DNA of 64,000 bases from Paenibacillus tyrphae (GCF_024158745.1 NZ_JAMZAW010000004.1:248001-312000), one strand, 5' to 3'; shown: positions 7,454-17,400, numbered from the stretch's first letter. Translations and numbers: made by a program. The notes: a model not told the origin generated them from the sequence alone.

Positions 7454-9154
7454 CTAGCTCATCTTTGCTTTCATGTTATCGGCAAGCGCAAGCATTTCCT
7501 GCGCGTGCTGGAGCGTTTTGTCGGTCACTTCGACGCCTCCCAGCATCCGGGCCAGCTCGTGCATGCGCTCTTCCGTATTCAAGTCGTCAATATTCGTATA
7601 AGTGCGGTCTCCATCCGTCGTTTTATGAATGCGGTAATGCACGTCCGCCATGCAGGCGACCTGCGGCAGATGCGTGATGGAGAAGATTTGGCAGCTCCGG
7701 GATAGCCTGGACATTTTTTCGGCTATCGCCTGCGCGGCGCGACCGCTTACCCCGGTATCCACTTCGTCGAAGACCATTACCGGAATGCTGTCCACCCGGG
7801 CAAAAATCGATTTAAGCGCCAGCATGACGCGAGAGATTTCACCGCCGGATGCAATTTTGCTGAGCGCACGCATCGGCTCTCCGGGATTGGCCGAAATGAG
7901 AAACTCGACCTGATCGGCGCCTTCACGCGTCAGCTTCTTCTCCCCACCCACGGCAAAATGCACCCGGAATTGCGTCCGCTCCATCTGCAGCTCACGGAGC
8001 TCCGCCACGATTTCCGCCGCGAGCTTGTCCGCTACGATCATACGCTGCTCGGTCAGAACCGAAGCCAGCCGTTGTACCTGTTCGAGGGCCGCCGCTTCCT
8101 CTTTTTGCAGCTGCTGAAGCTTTTCGTCCTTGTTCTCAATCAGATCCAATTCCCGTTCAATCTTTTCAACATAAGCAAGAATATCCGAAACCGATTCTCC
8201 ATATTTTCTGCGAAGCGACGAAATCGTATCCAGCCTTTGCTCGATGAAATCAAGCCTGGAAGGGTTGAACTCCACTTCATCGCGGTAATCTCGAACTTGG
8301 TAAGCGGCGTCTTCCAGCTGGTAGAACGCTCCTTGCACCTGCTCCAGCAGCGACTGAAGCTTAGCGGGATCGAGCGCGGCAATATCCTGAAGCTTCTGGA
8401 CGGCGCGACCGACGGCATCCAGTCCCTTGCTTCCCCCGTACAGCAGATCGTAAGCGTCCGAAGCATTTTGAAACAGCCGTTCCGCATTGACCAGCTTTCG
8501 TTTCTCGTCGGCCAGCGCCTCGTCTTCTCCCGCTTTCAGCTTGGCCGAACGGATTTCCTCCACCTGAAACCGGTACAAATCCATCATTTGCAGCGCTTGC
8601 TTGCTCGTTTCCTGCAGCTCCTTAAGCTGCTTGCGGATCCCCTGGTAGACGTCGTACGCTTCCTGGTAAACAAGCTTGGCGGGCAAAATCTGCGGCTCGC
8701 CGAACATGTCGAGCCATCGGATATGCTCCTCCACCCGGAACAACGATTGATGCTCGTGCTGTCCGTGAATATTGACCAGATAATCGCCGATCTCCCTAAG
8801 CACCGCCCGGTTGACCAACTGTCCGTTCACGCGGCTGGTGCTTTTGCCTTGAGCCGTAATTTCTCTGCGAATAATAAGATGCTCCTCCGGGTCGGCTTCT
8901 ATTCCCACGCCGTACAAAATATTCCAAACGGGATGATCCGTTCCGATCTGATACAGCGCTTCGATCGACGCTTTGTCGCTTCCATAGCGAACCAGATCCG
9001 ACGAGCTGCGACCCCCGGCAATCAGACCGAGCGCGTCGATGATGATCGATTTGCCCGCACCCGTTTCCCCCGTCAAGACGTGGAATCCGGTTTTGCAATG
9101 CAATTCGACGTGTTCGATAACCGCCAGATGGCGAATGGATAGTTCCAGCAGCAT
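7454..9154 (-). CDS. recN: DNA repair protein RecN
   Basis: A 566-residue SMC-like ATPase that acts early at DNA double-strand ends. The Walker A motif GETGAGKS lies at residues 29-36, and Walker B with its D-loop reads MVFDEVDTGVSGRAA near the C-terminus; between them is a long coiled-coil region (about 160-370). The signature ALSKIASGGEISRVMLALK is present. The ATG at 9154 follows AGAGGTG and fits the usual RecN length; the longer open frame upstream overlaps the argR end. It lies 19 bp after argR, the conserved argR-recN pairing. Confidence 0.97.
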   Translation of the reverse strand: MLLELSIRHLAVIEHVELHCKTGFHVLTGETGAGKSIIIDALGLIAGGRSSSDLVRYGSDKASIEALYQIGTDHPVWNILYGVGIEADPEEHLIIRREITAQGKSTSRVNGQLVNRAVLREIGDYLVNIHGQHEHQSLFRVEEHIRWLDMFGEPQILPAKLVYQEAYDVYQGIRKQLKELQETSKQALQMMDLYRFQVEEIRSAKLKAGEDEALADEKRKLVNAERLFQNASDAYDLLYGGSKGLDAVGRAVQKLQDIAALDPAKLQSLLEQVQGAFYQLEDAAYQVRDYRDEVEFNPSRLDFIEQRLDTISSLRRKYGESVSDILAYVEKIERELDLIENKDEKLQQLQKEEAAALEQVQRLASVLTEQRMIVADKLAAEIVAELRELQMERTQFRVHFAVGGEKKLTREGADQVEFLISANPGEPMRALSKIASGGEISRVMLALKSIFARVDSIPVMVFDEVDTGVSGRAAQAIAEKMSRLSRSCQIFSITHLPQVACMADVHYRIHKTTDGDRTYTNIDDLNTEERMHELARMLGGVEVTDKTLQHAQEMLALADNMKAKMS

Positions 9155-9173
9155 AGCTACACCTCTTTGAACA

Positions 9174-9623
9174 TTAACTGAGCATTCCCAAGACTTGATT
9201 AACGACATGTGAGCTGTGATCCTTAGTCCGGCAAATGATCAGAATCGTATCGTCGCCGCTGATCGTTCCCATAATTTCATTCCATTCCAGACTGTCGATG
9301 AGCGCTGCAATCGCACTTGCCGTCCCCGGCAAGCTTTTGAGTACGACGAAATTCTCGGTATGGTCAATATGCACAAAATGATCGTTTAGCGCCCGCCGCA
9401 AGCGCTGCAGCGGATTGTAGCGCTGATCGGCCGGCATGGAATATTTGTACCTTCCGTCGTCCAGCGGCACTTTGATCAGGTGCATTTCTTTAATGTCTCT
9501 GGAAATGGTCGCCTGCGTCACATGAAAGCCCGCTTTGCGAAGCTGTTCGACGAGCTCATCCTGCGTTTCGATTTCGTTGTTGGTGATGATTTCGCGTATT
9601 CTAACATGTCGTTGGCCTTTCAT
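9174..9623 (-). CDS. argR: Arginine repressor ArgR/AhrC
   Basis: A protein of 149 residues, the usual length. The N-terminal winged HTH ([29 protein letters not shown]) binds ARG boxes. The C-terminal half carries the oligomerisation and arginine-binding part ([30 protein letters not shown]), with the GTISGDD loop contacting arginine. It represses arginine biosynthesis and activates catabolism as an arginine-bound hexamer. The ATG at 9623 follows GGGAGGATG. No arginine gene lies in the window; its place between tlyA and recN is the conserved Firmicute arrangement. Confidence 0.97.
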   Translation of the reverse strand: MKGQRHVRIREIITNNEIETQDELVEQLRKAGFHVTQATISRDIKEMHLIKVPLDDGRYKYSMPADQRYNPLQRLRRALNDHFVHIDHTENFVVLKSLPGTASAIAALIDSLEWNEIMGTISGDDTILIICRTKDHSSHVVNQVLGMLS

Positions 9624-9637
9624 GGCATCCTCCCTGG

Positions 9638-10120
9638 TTATGGGGTCTCGGTATCTTCTTCTTCGGCTTGCAGTTCGAACACATAGCAATCCACCGTTTG
9701 CTCAGGCACATTTACGAATAGTACTCCTGCCGTCTTCGGGTATAGCAGTTGATACACGAGCAGATGGTCGCGGACGCCGCTTCCGGTCCTCTCCATCGGT
9801 TTACGCTCTTTTGCTGTCTTGACGATGTAATACCGGCCGTTTTTCTCTACGGTGTAATCGACGAACAGCCGGCTTTGAAGCGTTTCGCTGCGGTTGACTT
9901 TGATGTGCACGGGAATGCGTTTCTTCCCGCTAAGGACCGAATAGCCTCGCGCCTCAAGAAGTTCCGTCGCTTCATCCTCGGGCACCTCCGCGTCGGCGAG
10001 AAATTCGAACGGAGGCTCGTCTTCTACGGCTTCCTTCAGCTTGGTCCGGGTGTAAAAATACACCCATGCCCCCAGTGCCAGCGCCACCAAAAACACGATC
10101 AAGCCGTCCCCGCTTTGCAT
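9638..10120 (-). CDS. Membrane-anchored protein of unknown function, 160 aa
   Basis: The N-terminus has one transmembrane helix (about residues 6-22, [19 protein letters not shown]), followed by a soluble acidic domain. The soluble part has a helix ([15 protein letters not shown]), then strands ([19 protein letters not shown]) and another helix ([12 protein letters not shown]). That order vaguely recalls the PD-(D/E)xK nuclease fold, but the acidic residue expected before the Lys is missing, so this is only a suggestion. The ATG at 10120 follows GAGGTGATT. It sits inside the conserved tlyA-argR junction, where B. subtilis has no gene, and is likely co-transcribed. Confidence 0.75.
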   Translation of the reverse strand: MQSGDGLIVFLVALALGAWVYFYTRTKLKEAVEDEPPFEFLADAEVPEDEATELLEARGYSVLSGKKRIPVHIKVNRSETLQSRLFVDYTVEKNGRYYIVKTAKERKPMERTGSGVRDHLLVYQLLYPKTAGVLFVNVPEQTVDCYVFELQAEEEDTETP

Positions 10121-10190
10121 GGAATCACCTCGAAGGAATATTCGAGAAACCGCATCCAAATTCCTGTGTAAAGGCAAAAAAACTCATCCG

Positions 10191-11027
10191 TCAAGATGAG
10201 CTCTGCATGCTTTGCGACTCTTGGGTGACCTCTCGGATCAACCGGTCCAGTTCGGGACCGGACAACCCGGGCTCGTCCGTATGGAGAAGATGTACTAAAA
10301 ATTCAATGTTGCCCTCGCCGCCCTTGATCGGGGAGTAAGTCAATCCCCGAATGGCATAACCGATATCCTGGGCAAACCGGAGGATATCCTCCAGCACTTC
10401 TTGATGGACCCGGGGGTCGCGGACGACGCCGGATTTGCCGACCTTCTCCCGGCCCGCTTCAAATTGCGGCTTAATTAAGGCAACGACCTGCCCTTTCGGC
10501 GCAAGCAGCTGCTTCAGCGGCGGCAAAATGAGCTTCAAAGAAATAAAGGACACGTCGATCGAAGCAAATGCCGGTTCCGGTCCCTGCAAGTCGCCCGGCT
10601 GCATGTAACGGAAATTGGTCCGCTCCATCACGCTGACCCTGGGGTCCTTGCGCAGCGACCAATCCAGCTGGTTGTAGCCGACATCGACCGCATAGACGTG
10701 AACCGCCCCATTCTGCAACGCACAATCGGTAAATCCCCCGGTCGACGCACCGATATCCAACATCGTAACGCCATTCAAGTCGATGCCGAACACGTTGAGC
10801 GCCTTCTCCAGCTTCAGCCCGCCGCGGCTGACGTAAGGATGAACCGCACCCTTGACGATCAGCCGGGACGTGCGGGCAATCTTTGTCCCGGCCTTGTCGA
10901 CCGGAACGTCGTCCACCAACACCAATCCGGCCATAATGGCCGCCTTGGCCTTTTCTCTTGTTTCATAATAGCCCTGCTCGACGAGCAGGACATCGAGTCG
11001 TTCTTTTTCCGCTTTGTCCGCAGCCAT
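10191..11027 (-). CDS. tlyA: TlyA/YqxC-family rRNA 2'-O-methyltransferase
   Basis: A 278-residue protein with an S4 RNA-binding domain at residues about 8-65 (RLDVLLVEQGYYETREKAK) and an FtsJ/RrmJ methyltransferase domain after it. The S-adenosylmethionine motif is MLDIGASTGGFTDCAL, and a later FASIDVSFISLKLILPPL matches the family. TlyA of mycobacteria methylates 16S and 23S rRNA cytidines at the 2'-O position; the Bacillus ortholog is called YqxC, and older annotations say hemolysin. The ATG at 11027 has TAGGAG upstream. It is 22 bp downstream of dxs in the operon. Confidence 0.93.
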   Translation of the reverse strand: MAADKAEKERLDVLLVEQGYYETREKAKAAIMAGLVLVDDVPVDKAGTKIARTSRLIVKGAVHPYVSRGGLKLEKALNVFGIDLNGVTMLDIGASTGGFTDCALQNGAVHVYAVDVGYNQLDWSLRKDPRVSVMERTNFRYMQPGDLQGPEPAFASIDVSFISLKLILPPLKQLLAPKGQVVALIKPQFEAGREKVGKSGVVRDPRVHQEVLEDILRFAQDIGYAIRGLTYSPIKGGEGNIEFLVHLLHTDEPGLSGPELDRLIREVTQESQSMQSSS

Positions 11028-11049
11028 GAATTGCTCCTACCTCATATTG

Positions 11050-12936
11050 TTAGGCCCGCTGCCGTCTGCGCGGAACGAGTGCCTGCAGTTCCGATACGAG
11101 CCGCTCGGCTGTAAATCCAACCTCTTTGCGCTGTTCCTTGACGGAGCCGTGCTCGACGAAATAATCCGGCACGCCGATAATTTTGATTCGCAGGCCGTAA
11201 ATATTTTGCTGCGAGTAATGCTCCAGCACGCCGCTACCGAAACCCCCGAGCTCCGCTCCTTCCTCCAGGGTCAGGATCGGAATGTCTTCTTTCGCCAATT
11301 GGAGAAGCATCGCCTCGTCCATCGGCTTGATAAACCGCGCGTTGATGACGCGAACTTGAACGCCTTCCTTGCTCATCGCTTCGGCCGCTTCCAACGCAAG
11401 CGGAATCATCGGGCCGACGGCCAGAATCGCCGCATCGCTTCCCGGACGGAGCACTTCCCAAGTGCCGATCGGAATCGGCTGGAGCGTCTCGTCGATCGGC
11501 ACCCCAAGTCCGCTTTCCCGCGGATAACGGTAAGCGATCGGGCCTTCGTTATACTCGAAAGCCGTCTTCATCATATGCCGCAGCTCGTTCTCGTCCTTCG
11601 GCATCATCAGCACCATATTCGGAATGCTGCGCAAGTACGCAATATCGTACACTCCTTGATGCGTTTCGCCGTCCGGACCGACAAACCCCGCACGGTCAAT
11701 GGCAAATACCACGTTCAGGTTTGCGCGGCAAATATCGTGCACGACCTGGTCGTAAGCGCGCTGCAGGAAGGTCGAGTAGACGGCGAACACCGGCTTCAAT
11801 CCTTCCTCGGCCAAACCGGCGGAAAACGTAGCGGCATGCTGCTCCGCGATCCCTACGTCGAACATCCGGCCGGGAAATTCCTTTGCAAAGCCGAGTAGGC
11901 CCGAACCGCCGGGCATTGCCGGGGTAATCGCCACAACACGCTCATCCTGCTTCGCCAGCTCAATCAGCGTGCTTCCAAACACTTCCGTATACATCGGAGG
12001 GCCGACCGTCTTCAGGACTTGGCCGGATTCGATTTTGTACGGGCTGATACCGTGCCATTTGTGGGAATCCGCCTCGGCTGGCGAATAGCCCTTGCCTTTG
12101 GTCGTGATCACATGGACCAGGACAGGCCCGTTAACCTTATCCGCTTGCTTCATCGTTTCGAGCAGCAGCGGCAAGTTGTGGCCGTCCACAGGTCCCAGAT
12201 ACGTCAGGCCGAGCTCTTCGAACCAAACGCCGGGGACAACCAAATATTTGAACGAATCCTTCACCCGTTCCGCCGTCTTCGCCAACGTGCCGCCGATGGC
12301 CGGAATCTTTTTGATCAGGTGTTCGAATTCTTCCTTTGCCTTCACATAGTGCCGGTCCGAACGAATACGCGCCAAATAATGGCTGAGCGCTCCGACGTTC
12401 GGGGCGATGGACATTTCGTTGTCGTTCAGAATGACCATCAGCTTCCGCTTCTCGTGGCCGATGTGGTTCAGAGCTTCCAGAGCCATACCTCCGGTAAGCG
12501 CTCCGTCGCCGATCATGGCAATGATCCGGTTCTTCTCGCCCTTCAAATCGCGGGCAACGGCCATCCCCATCGCTGCGGACAGCGAAGTGCTGCTGTGGCC
12601 GGCCTCCCAGACGTCATGCTCGCTTTCGGAACGTTTCACGAAGCCGCACAGGCCTTTATATTTGCGCAATGTATCGAACTTGTCTTTTCGACCGGTTAAA
12701 ATCTTGTGAACATACGACTGGTGACCGACATCGAAAATAAATTTATCCTTCGGACTGTCGAACAAATAGTGCATAGCAATCGTTAACTCGACAACGCCAA
12801 GGTTGGGCGCGAGGTGACCGCCGGTGACCGAAAGCTTCTCGACAAGAAAATGTCTCGTTTCCGCAGCCACTTGCTCCAACTGTTCCACAGTCAGACGTTT
12901 CAAGTCCTCAGGCTGATGAATGTGATCGAGCAGCAC
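11050..12936 (-). CDS. dxs: 1-deoxy-D-xylulose-5-phosphate synthase
   Basis: A 628-residue thiamin-diphosphate enzyme that condenses pyruvate and glyceraldehyde 3-phosphate, the first step of the MEP isoprenoid pathway. The N-terminal domain contains [13 protein letters not shown] and the ThDP motif [15 protein letters not shown]...ILNDNEMSI; the pyrimidine domain contains [16 protein letters not shown] with its catalytic Glu, followed by [15 protein letters not shown]. The GTG at 12936 ([15 protein letters not shown]) is chosen by alignment with the usual N-terminus and a GAGGGA site; an upstream ATG at 12957 is the alternative. It is next to ispA, which supplies farnesyl diphosphate. Confidence 0.97.
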   Translation of the reverse strand: MLLDHIHQPEDLKRLTVEQLEQVAAETRHFLVEKLSVTGGHLAPNLGVVELTIAMHYLFDSPKDKFIFDVGHQSYVHKILTGRKDKFDTLRKYKGLCGFVKRSESEHDVWEAGHSSTSLSAAMGMAVARDLKGEKNRIIAMIGDGALTGGMALEALNHIGHEKRKLMVILNDNEMSIAPNVGALSHYLARIRSDRHYVKAKEEFEHLIKKIPAIGGTLAKTAERVKDSFKYLVVPGVWFEELGLTYLGPVDGHNLPLLLETMKQADKVNGPVLVHVITTKGKGYSPAEADSHKWHGISPYKIESGQVLKTVGPPMYTEVFGSTLIELAKQDERVVAITPAMPGGSGLLGFAKEFPGRMFDVGIAEQHAATFSAGLAEEGLKPVFAVYSTFLQRAYDQVVHDICRANLNVVFAIDRAGFVGPDGETHQGVYDIAYLRSIPNMVLMMPKDENELRHMMKTAFEYNEGPIAYRYPRESGLGVPIDETLQPIPIGTWEVLRPGSDAAILAVGPMIPLALEAAEAMSKEGVQVRVINARFIKPMDEAMLLQLAKEDIPILTLEEGAELGGFGSGVLEHYSQQNIYGLRIKIIGVPDYFVEHGSVKEQRKEVGFTAERLVSELQALVPRRRQRA

Positions 12937-13129
12937 GCTTGTTCCCTCGCTTTCCATAGTTGGAGTATGCCTAACGAATGGCAGGTAAGAGTCGGTAACG
13001 ATCTGCTTCATTGCATAGGCTATGTAATGTGCTTGAATACGATGCCATTATAGCACAGGACCGTCACGCGCTCAAACGGGACCGGTGCGAAAGCAGCCGC
13101 GCCCATGGGCGGCAGAACCCGGCCAAGCG

Positions 13130-14035
13130 CTAATGGTCGCGCTTCATTAAATAATCCGCAAGCTCCAGCAGCCGCTCCGGGCGCGGGAAATCCGCCGCCA
13201 AGATCGCTTGCTTCGCCTCGCGCGTCAGTTCCCCGACCTTCGCAATCGACGCTTCAATCCCGATAAAATAAGGGTAGGTGACTTTCTGCTGTTTGACGTC
13301 GCTTTGGACCGGTTTGCCGAGCTTGCTTTCGTCCCCGATCAGATCGAGCACATCGTCCTGAATTTGAAACGCCAGCCCGATGCATGTGCCGAACCGCTCC
13401 AATGCGGCAAGCTGGGCTTCCGTCGCCCCTGCGATCCGGCCGCCGGCTTTCAAGGAAAAGACGATCAAGTCGCTCGTCTTGTGCAGATGGATGTACTCCA
13501 GCTCTTCCAGCTTCGTGACTCCCTGCTCGCCCAGCATGTCCGCCGCTTGACCGCCGACCATACCGGGGGCTCCGGAAAGCCGGGACAGATCTTCGACGAT
13601 GTCGATCACGCGATCAGCCGGAATGTTATGCTTCCTCGCGGATTGGACGACCGAGAAAAACGCATGGGTTAGCAAAGCATCCCCGGCCAGAATCGCCATC
13701 GCTTCGCCGTAAACCTTATGGTTCGTCGGTTTGCCTCGCCGAAAGTCATCGTTGTCCATGGCGGGAAGATCGTCATGAATAAGCGAATACGTGTGGATCA
13801 TCTCCACGGCCAACGCTGCAGGAACGGCCGCTTCCGGGCTGCCGCCCAGCGCTTCCGCCGCTGCCAGCACCAGAATCGGCCGCAGCCGCTTGCCGCCGGC
13901 CATCAAGGAGTACATCATCGATTCGCGAAGCGGGGCGGGAATCGCCCACGGCGACGGAATCGACTGCTGCAGCTCCCGCTCTATGAGCGAAGCCATGTCT
14001 CGAATGTATTCTTGGATGCCGGATGACTCGTTCAT
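13130..14035 (-). CDS. ispA: Farnesyl diphosphate synthase (polyprenyl synthetase family)
   Basis: A 301-residue all-helical prenyltransferase that joins IPP units to DMAPP and GPP. The first Asp-rich motif is DDLPAMDND with GGKRLRP upstream, and the second is QIQDDVLDLIGDE; both are intact. The residues before the first Asp motif (HTYSLIHDD) fit short-chain synthases making C15. Its ATG overlaps the stop of xseB by four bases, implying translational coupling. The gene lies between xseB and dxs as in B. subtilis (yqiD). Confidence 0.95.
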   Translation of the reverse strand: MNESSGIQEYIRDMASLIERELQQSIPSPWAIPAPLRESMMYSLMAGGKRLRPILVLAAAEALGGSPEAAVPAALAVEMIHTYSLIHDDLPAMDNDDFRRGKPTNHKVYGEAMAILAGDALLTHAFFSVVQSARKHNIPADRVIDIVEDLSRLSGAPGMVGGQAADMLGEQGVTKLEELEYIHLHKTSDLIVFSLKAGGRIAGATEAQLAALERFGTCIGLAFQIQDDVLDLIGDESKLGKPVQSDVKQQKVTYPYFIGIEASIAKVGELTREAKQAILAADFPRPERLLELADYLMKRDH

Positions 14036-14289
14036 CGGTTATCCCCTTTATCGGTTTCCTGCGGCTGAAACGGCTTTTTCGCCAGTCCGCCCTCTTCTTC
14101 CAGCAAAATTTCGATTTTTCGTTCCACCTGCTCCAGCTTCTGCCCGCACAATTGAGACAGCTTCATCCCCTCTTGAAACAGCTCTATCGCTTTTTCAAGC
14201 GGAATATCGCCGCTTTCGAGCTGTGCCACAATGCGCTCAAGCTGGTCCATCGCCTGCTCGAAGCTAGGCGTCGCTTCCTGGTTTGACAT
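14032..14289 (-). CDS. xseB: Exonuclease VII small subunit
   Basis: An 85-residue helical-hairpin protein with the family signature SFEQAMDQLERIVAQLESGDIPLEKAIELFQEGMKLS split over two helices. Several copies form a long coiled arm with one XseA and regulate cleavage of single-stranded DNA. The ATG at 14289 follows GGAGGAG; the open frame upstream of it lies in the xseA end and is not used. It overlaps xseA by 26 bp and ispA by 4 bp, so the three are tightly coupled. Confidence 0.94.
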   Translation of the reverse strand: MSNQEATPSFEQAMDQLERIVAQLESGDIPLEKAIELFQEGMKLSQLCGQKLEQVERKIEILLEEEGGLAKKPFQPQETDKGDNR

Positions 14290-15652
14290 CGCTTTTCTCC
14301 TCCGTCTTCTCCTCCATAGACCAAACATGACAATCGATCCGTCCGTCCATCAAGCGCAGCTTCAAAATATCCCCAATTTGCACCTGGCGGATCGATTTCA
14401 CGAGCTGTTTCTCTTTCTCGTCATATACGAGGCCGTATCCGCGCTGCATGATCTTGAGCGGGCTGAGCGCATCCAGCTGGCGCATCGATGATACGAGTTC
14501 CTGCTGCTTGCGCTTCAGCACCGCCTGCATCGTCTGGCGAAGCAAACGGGCGGAAGAGTCCAGCCGCTTCCGGGAGTAGACGACCTGCTCCTTCGGATTA
14601 AACGAGGCGAGCTGCCGGTCGGCCTTCATCAGCCGCTCGTGACTTTTCGTCAGGCGGCTGCGCATCTTGTAGCCGAGCTGCTCGCGCATGCGGTCAAGAC
14701 GCTCCGCGGGCTGCAGCAGCAGCTGCCTGCGGGGATTCGTCAGGTAAGGCGACCGCTGAAGCCGCTTCAGCCGCTCTTTGCTCCGCTCGAGCTGCTGCGT
14801 CAACCCGCCGTATAGTTGCTGGCGCAAGTAGCCGAGCTGCTGCTTCAGCTCCAGATGATGCGGAACGGCCAGCTCGGCGGCCGCCGTTGGAGTCGGCGCG
14901 CGCAGATCGGCGACGAAATCCGCGATCGTGAAATCCGTTTCGTGGCCGACGGCCGAAATGATCGGCAGGCTCGAAGCGAAGATCGCCCGGGCCACCGCCT
15001 CTTCGTTGAAGGCCCACAGCTCCTCAAGCGATCCGCCGCCGCGGCCGACGATTAGCACATCGACTTCGTTCCTGGCATTCATCTCCTCGATCGCTCTCAC
15101 AATCGAAGGGGCCGCCTGCTTGCCCTGCACAAGCGCCGGATACAGCAGAATGGGGACGGTCGGATGGCGGCGCTGCAGCGTGATGATAATATCGCGAACC
15201 GCCGCGCCCGTCGGCGACGTAATGACCCCGATCGCACGCGGGAAGCGTGGAATCGGCTTCTTTGTCGCCGGAGCGAACAGGCCTTCGGATTCCAGCTTTT
15301 TCTTCAACTGCTCGAATGCCAGATACAGGCTCCCGATGCCGTCCGGCTGCATTTGCGTGACGTAGAATTGGTACTGCCCGTCCCGTTCGTATACCGAGAT
15401 GTTTCCGCAGGCAATCACCTTCGTCCCTTCCCGGGGAATGAACGGAAGGCGCTGGTTATAGGAGGCGAACATAATGCTTTTTAACCGGCTATCCGCATCT
15501 TTTAACGTAAAATACATATGACCGCTGGAATGGTGGGTGAAATTGGAAATCTCACCCCGCACCCAAACGTCCTGCAGTCGGTCGGTGCCCTCAAGCAGCA
15601 TTTTAATGTATCGATTCAGCTCTTTGATCGATAAAATTTGTTTTTCTTTCAT
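14264..15652 (-). CDS. xseA: Exonuclease VII large subunit
   Basis: A protein of 462 residues. An N-terminal OB-fold (about residues 5-105, LQDVWVRGEISNFTHHSSGHMYFTLKD) binds single-stranded DNA. The catalytic domain carries GVITSPTGAAVRDI, VDVLIVGRGGGSLEELWAFNEE and ISAVGHETDFTIADFVAD. A long helical region (about 290-420) binds XseB, and a C-terminal beta piece holds MQRGYGLVYDEK. With XseB it degrades single-stranded DNA from both ends. It lies 17 bp after folD. Confidence 0.97.
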   Translation of the reverse strand: MKEKQILSIKELNRYIKMLLEGTDRLQDVWVRGEISNFTHHSSGHMYFTLKDADSRLKSIMFASYNQRLPFIPREGTKVIACGNISVYERDGQYQFYVTQMQPDGIGSLYLAFEQLKKKLESEGLFAPATKKPIPRFPRAIGVITSPTGAAVRDIIITLQRRHPTVPILLYPALVQGKQAAPSIVRAIEEMNARNEVDVLIVGRGGGSLEELWAFNEEAVARAIFASSLPIISAVGHETDFTIADFVADLRAPTPTAAAELAVPHHLELKQQLGYLRQQLYGGLTQQLERSKERLKRLQRSPYLTNPRRQLLLQPAERLDRMREQLGYKMRSRLTKSHERLMKADRQLASFNPKEQVVYSRKRLDSSARLLRQTMQAVLKRKQQELVSSMRQLDALSPLKIMQRGYGLVYDEKEKQLVKSIRQVQIGDILKLRLMDGRIDCHVWSMEEKTEEKSDVKPGSDA

Positions 15653-15669
15653 AATTACGCCCGTTACCG

Positions 15670-16530
15670 CTAGTTGGTTGCAGAAGCCGCACGCTGTGCC
15701 GCTTCAAGCGTATTGCGAAGCAGGATCGTAATCGTCATCGGACCGACGCAGCCCGGCACCGGCGTGACATAGCTTGCCGTTTCCAGAACGTCGTCAAAAT
15801 CGACGTCTCCCGCCAGCTTGCCCGTATCGAGCCGGTTGATGCCCACGTCGACGACAACGGCTCCCGGCTTGATGTGGCTGCGGTTGATCATCTTCGCTTT
15901 GCCGACCGCCGCGATCAAAATATCCGCCTGCCGCGTAATTTCTTCCATATTTTTCGTGCGCGAGTGGCACACCGTTACGGTTGCATTCTCGCGAAGCAGC
16001 AGAATCGCCATCGGCTTGCCGACGATGTTGCTGCGGCCGATCACGACGGCATGCTTGCCGGCGATTTCAACACCGACTTTCTTCAGAATCTCAATGACGC
16101 CCGCAGGCGTACAAGGAGCCGGCCCTTCCTTGCCGATCATCAGGTTGCCCACATTGACCGGATGGAAGCAGTCGACGTCTTTTTCGACCGCGATCGCTTC
16201 GACTACCCCTTCCTCCGAGATATGTCCCGGCAGCGGCGACTGGACAAGAATGCCGTGAATCGCCTTATCGCCGTTCAGCTTGGAGATGAGCGCCAGCACA
16301 TCCGCCTCCGGCGTATTTTCCGGAAGCTTGTACACTTCGGAATGCATGCCCGCTTCTTCACAGGCTTTCGCTTTATTGCGCACGTAAACGTGCGAGGCCG
16401 GGTCGTCCCCGACGATGACCACCGCAAGCCCTGGCTGTACCCCTTGCTGCTTCAACTGCTCGACTTGCTGCTTAATATCAGCGCGGTAAGCGCTGACGAT
16501 TTCTTTGCCGTTAATGATTTGCGCGGACAT
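15670..16530 (-). CDS. folD: Bifunctional methylenetetrahydrofolate dehydrogenase/cyclohydrolase
   Basis: A 286-residue enzyme that interconverts 5,10-methylene-, methenyl- and 10-formyl-tetrahydrofolate using NADP. Catalytic Tyr and Lys lie in YVRNKAKACEEAG (residues about 49-61), and the substrate loop is GILVQSPLPGHI. The Rossmann domain has GRSNIVGKPMAILLL and CHSRTKN, and the C-terminal signature is PVPGCVGPMTITILL. The length equals the usual family size. It lies between nusB and xseA as in B. subtilis. Confidence 0.98.
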   Translation of the reverse strand: MSAQIINGKEIVSAYRADIKQQVEQLKQQGVQPGLAVVIVGDDPASHVYVRNKAKACEEAGMHSEVYKLPENTPEADVLALISKLNGDKAIHGILVQSPLPGHISEEGVVEAIAVEKDVDCFHPVNVGNLMIGKEGPAPCTPAGVIEILKKVGVEIAGKHAVVIGRSNIVGKPMAILLLRENATVTVCHSRTKNMEEITRQADILIAAVGKAKMINRSHIKPGAVVVDVGINRLDTGKLAGDVDFDDVLETASYVTPVPGCVGPMTITILLRNTLEAAQRAASATN

Positions 16531-16559
16531 GCTTGTTTTCCCCTTTCGCTAGGTAGCTT

Positions 16560-17018
16560 CTACGCTTCGGACGAACGGCTGCGGATCGTCTCCAGGTCTT
16601 TGATCATTTTGCCGAGCACGCCGTTGACGAACTTCCCCGATTCCTCCGTGCCAAAGTTTTTGGCCATTTCGATCGCTTCGTTCACGACAACTTTCGGCGG
16701 CACGTCTTCCCGAAACACCATTTCGTACGTGGCAAGCCGCATAATTTCCCGGTCTACCTTGGACAGCCTGTCCATCTGCCAGCCCTTCAAATAATCGGAA
16801 AGCAGGCCGTCGATTTGCCGCTTGTGCTGCATCGTGCCTTCCACGAGCTCAAGCACCTCATGAGGCGCAATCTGATCGCGCTCCCGCGTCAGCTGCGCCT
16901 CGTCCTCCGTCCGCGCTTCTTCGATTACGTGCGCGATGGCATCGGCCGCTGTCGCTTCGTTCATTTCGATCTGATATAAGCTTTGCACCGCAAGCTCCCT
17001 TGCCAATCTTCGTCTCAT
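16560..17018 (-). CDS. nusB: Transcription antitermination factor NusB
   Basis: A 152-residue all-helical protein that binds boxA RNA with NusE (S10) and promotes complete rRNA transcription. The N-terminus RRRLARELAVQSLYQIEMNEA and the C-terminal VNEAIEMAKNFGTEESGKFVNGVLGKM are typical. The ATG at 17018 follows AGGAGGATTTG. It is separated from the upstream asp23-amaP group by a strong terminator, so it is likely to have its own promoter in the 130 bp before it, although I see no clear consensus there. Confidence 0.97.
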   Translation of the reverse strand: MRRRLARELAVQSLYQIEMNEATAADAIAHVIEEARTEDEAQLTRERDQIAPHEVLELVEGTMQHKRQIDGLLSDYLKGWQMDRLSKVDREIMRLATYEMVFREDVPPKVVVNEAIEMAKNFGTEESGKFVNGVLGKMIKDLETIRSRSSEA

Positions 17019-17117
17019 CCGATCAAATCCTCCTGTGGGTTTGCACTTGCTTCACCGGAATAAACCGGCTGCGTCTTCCTTGTCTTAAGTTGAAGACTTA
17101 TAAATCGTTATCAACCG

Positions 17118-17149
17118 AAAAAATCCTTGGGCGTCATCCAAGGATTTTA
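17118..17149 (-). terminator. Strong terminator after the DUF2273 gene
   Basis: AAAATCCTTGG pairs with CCAAGGATTTTTT across a seven-base loop, and the T run is part of the 3' arm. The 5' arm overlaps the stop codon of the DUF2273 gene. It closes the asp23-amaP-DUF2273 transcript before nusB. Confidence 0.9.
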
Positions 17150-17386
17150 GCGGAACAGTCTCCATTTGTCCATTAGCCGGCGCCAAGTGTCTTCTGCGGG
17201 AAACACCGGCTCGTTCCGGTCCAACCTTTTCCCTATGTAGTATCCAGTATATACGATCAGGATAAAGATTAACATACGCCAGAAGCCGAAGAACAAATAA
17301 ATGAGGCCAAGGGCACTCCCGGCCAGGACGCCGATCGTCTTACCCCTATGCTGTTCCCACAGCTGCTCCCAAATTCGCATCCACAT
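17147..17386 (-). CDS. Small membrane protein, DUF2273 family
   Basis: A 79-residue protein with a hydrophobic region of two close transmembrane helices (about 15-32 and 34-50) and basic flanks (HRGKTIGVLAG, YYIGKRLDRNEP). It matches the DUF2273 small membrane proteins that accompany Asp23 and AmaP in many Firmicutes. Its likely role is in the membrane-bound alkaline-shock assembly, but no mechanism is known. The ATG at 17386 is chosen because AGAGGTGAG lies eight bases upstream; a GTG at 17398 has no ribosome site. Confidence 0.85.
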   Translation of the reverse strand: MWMRIWEQLWEQHRGKTIGVLAGSALGLIYLFFGFWRMLIFILIVYTGYYIGKRLDRNEPVFPAEDTWRRLMDKWRLFR

Positions 17387-17400
17387 CCGGGGGCTCACCT

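Noticed and set aside
11014..11898. Long plus-strand ORFs opposite dxs, recN, lysC and the ABC genes
   Set aside because: They mirror highly conserved genes on the minus strand and show no ribosome sites or domains; they are shadows of GC-rich coding DNA.
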